A stretch of DNA of 64,000 nucleotides from Brachyspira hampsonii 30446 (lineage in GTDB: Bacteria; Spirochaetota; Brachyspiria; Brachyspirales; Brachyspiraceae): NCBI RefSeq assembly GCF_000316195.1, contig NZ_JH994110.1, forward strand, positions 870,621 to 934,620, read 5' to 3'. The notes under the pieces were generated by a model, which saw only the letters and a list, made by a program, of their open reading frames with translations, made no database searches and was not told the DNA's origin. The translations under genes were made by a program, and so were the position numbers. Below, piece by piece: positions 63,991 through 64,000 of this stretch. Each line of letters starts with the position of its first letter. Position 1 is the first letter of the stretch.

Positions 63991-64000
63991 GACTTGTTTC
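63991..64000. mobile_element. MITE-like element, left end only, cut by the window edge
   Basis: GACTTGTTTC is preceded by TA and matches the first ten bases of the element family exactly. The rest is outside the window. Confidence 0.65.

Noticed and set aside
1..64000. tRNA, rRNA or tmRNA genes
   Set aside because: No TTCGAAT/C T-loop with matching acceptor stem or rRNA-like conserved segment was noticed by eye; a tRNAscan run could overturn this.

Overview
The window looks like the chromosome of a Brachyspira species (host-associated intestinal spirochaete). This is inferred from very low GC content, strongly A/T-biased codon use, lipoproteins ending in a loose spirochaetal lipobox, TPR and BspA-like leucine-rich proteins, and pyruvate phosphate dikinase and sialate-type genes. 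No rRNA or tRNA gene is visible.

Layout. 0-7 kb: an outer-membrane-type protein, purH, a rhodanese, and a thiamine-regulated operon (TPP riboswitch, OppA-like lipoprotein, TenA), then an internally duplicated membrane protein with a homopolymer frameshift. 7.4-14 kb: a tandemly duplicated two-gene cassette of MBOAT (AlgI-like) O-acyltransferase plus SGNH-fold membrane protein. The first MBOAT copy carries an amber codon and lies behind twelve AAACC repeats. 14-18 kb: five tandem paralogues of an unrecognised ~190-residue family whose two ~100-residue halves both resemble stefin-type cystatins (QxVxG hairpin). 18-30 kb: a frameshifted BspA-like lipoprotein, a methyltransferase, a decayed membrane gene, an FMN alpha-hydroxyacid oxidoreductase, a TPR protein, a MATE transporter, a large membrane protein behind an (ATTAT)9 array, and a sodium:solute symporter. 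30-46.7 kb is the accessory and defence region: PD-(D/E)XK nuclease with a zinc-ribbon partner, two related lipoproteins, ileS, a DarTG toxin-antitoxin pair bounded by a 34-bp direct repeat, a type IIG restriction-modification enzyme coupled to a KAP-like NTPase, DUF2442/DUF4160, and a hicAB locus whose hicA is broken by a small transposon-like element. 46.8-64 kb: HD hydrolase, RND exporter, adenine methyltransferase, XpaC/TelA pair, neurotransmitter-type symporter, OmpA-like protein, pyruvate phosphate dikinase with a histone-H1-like tail, and a sialic-acid-type locus (NanM-like kelch lipoprotein plus a symporter with a premature TGA) behind a clear promoter and palindromic operator.

Intergenic space is unusually rich in repeats. 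The main family is a MITE-like element of about 190-390 bp with GACTTGTTTC terminal inverted repeats and TA target duplications. Nine copies are seen, plus one cut by the window edge. Other families are a GC-rich palindromic array around DUF2442/DUF4160, a ~125-bp family, and smaller motifs. Several genes carry a single inactivating lesion (MBOAT, symporter, BspA-like lipoprotein, hicA, the duplicated membrane protein). This points to ongoing gene decay or phase variation, although sequencing error cannot be excluded for the single-base lesions.
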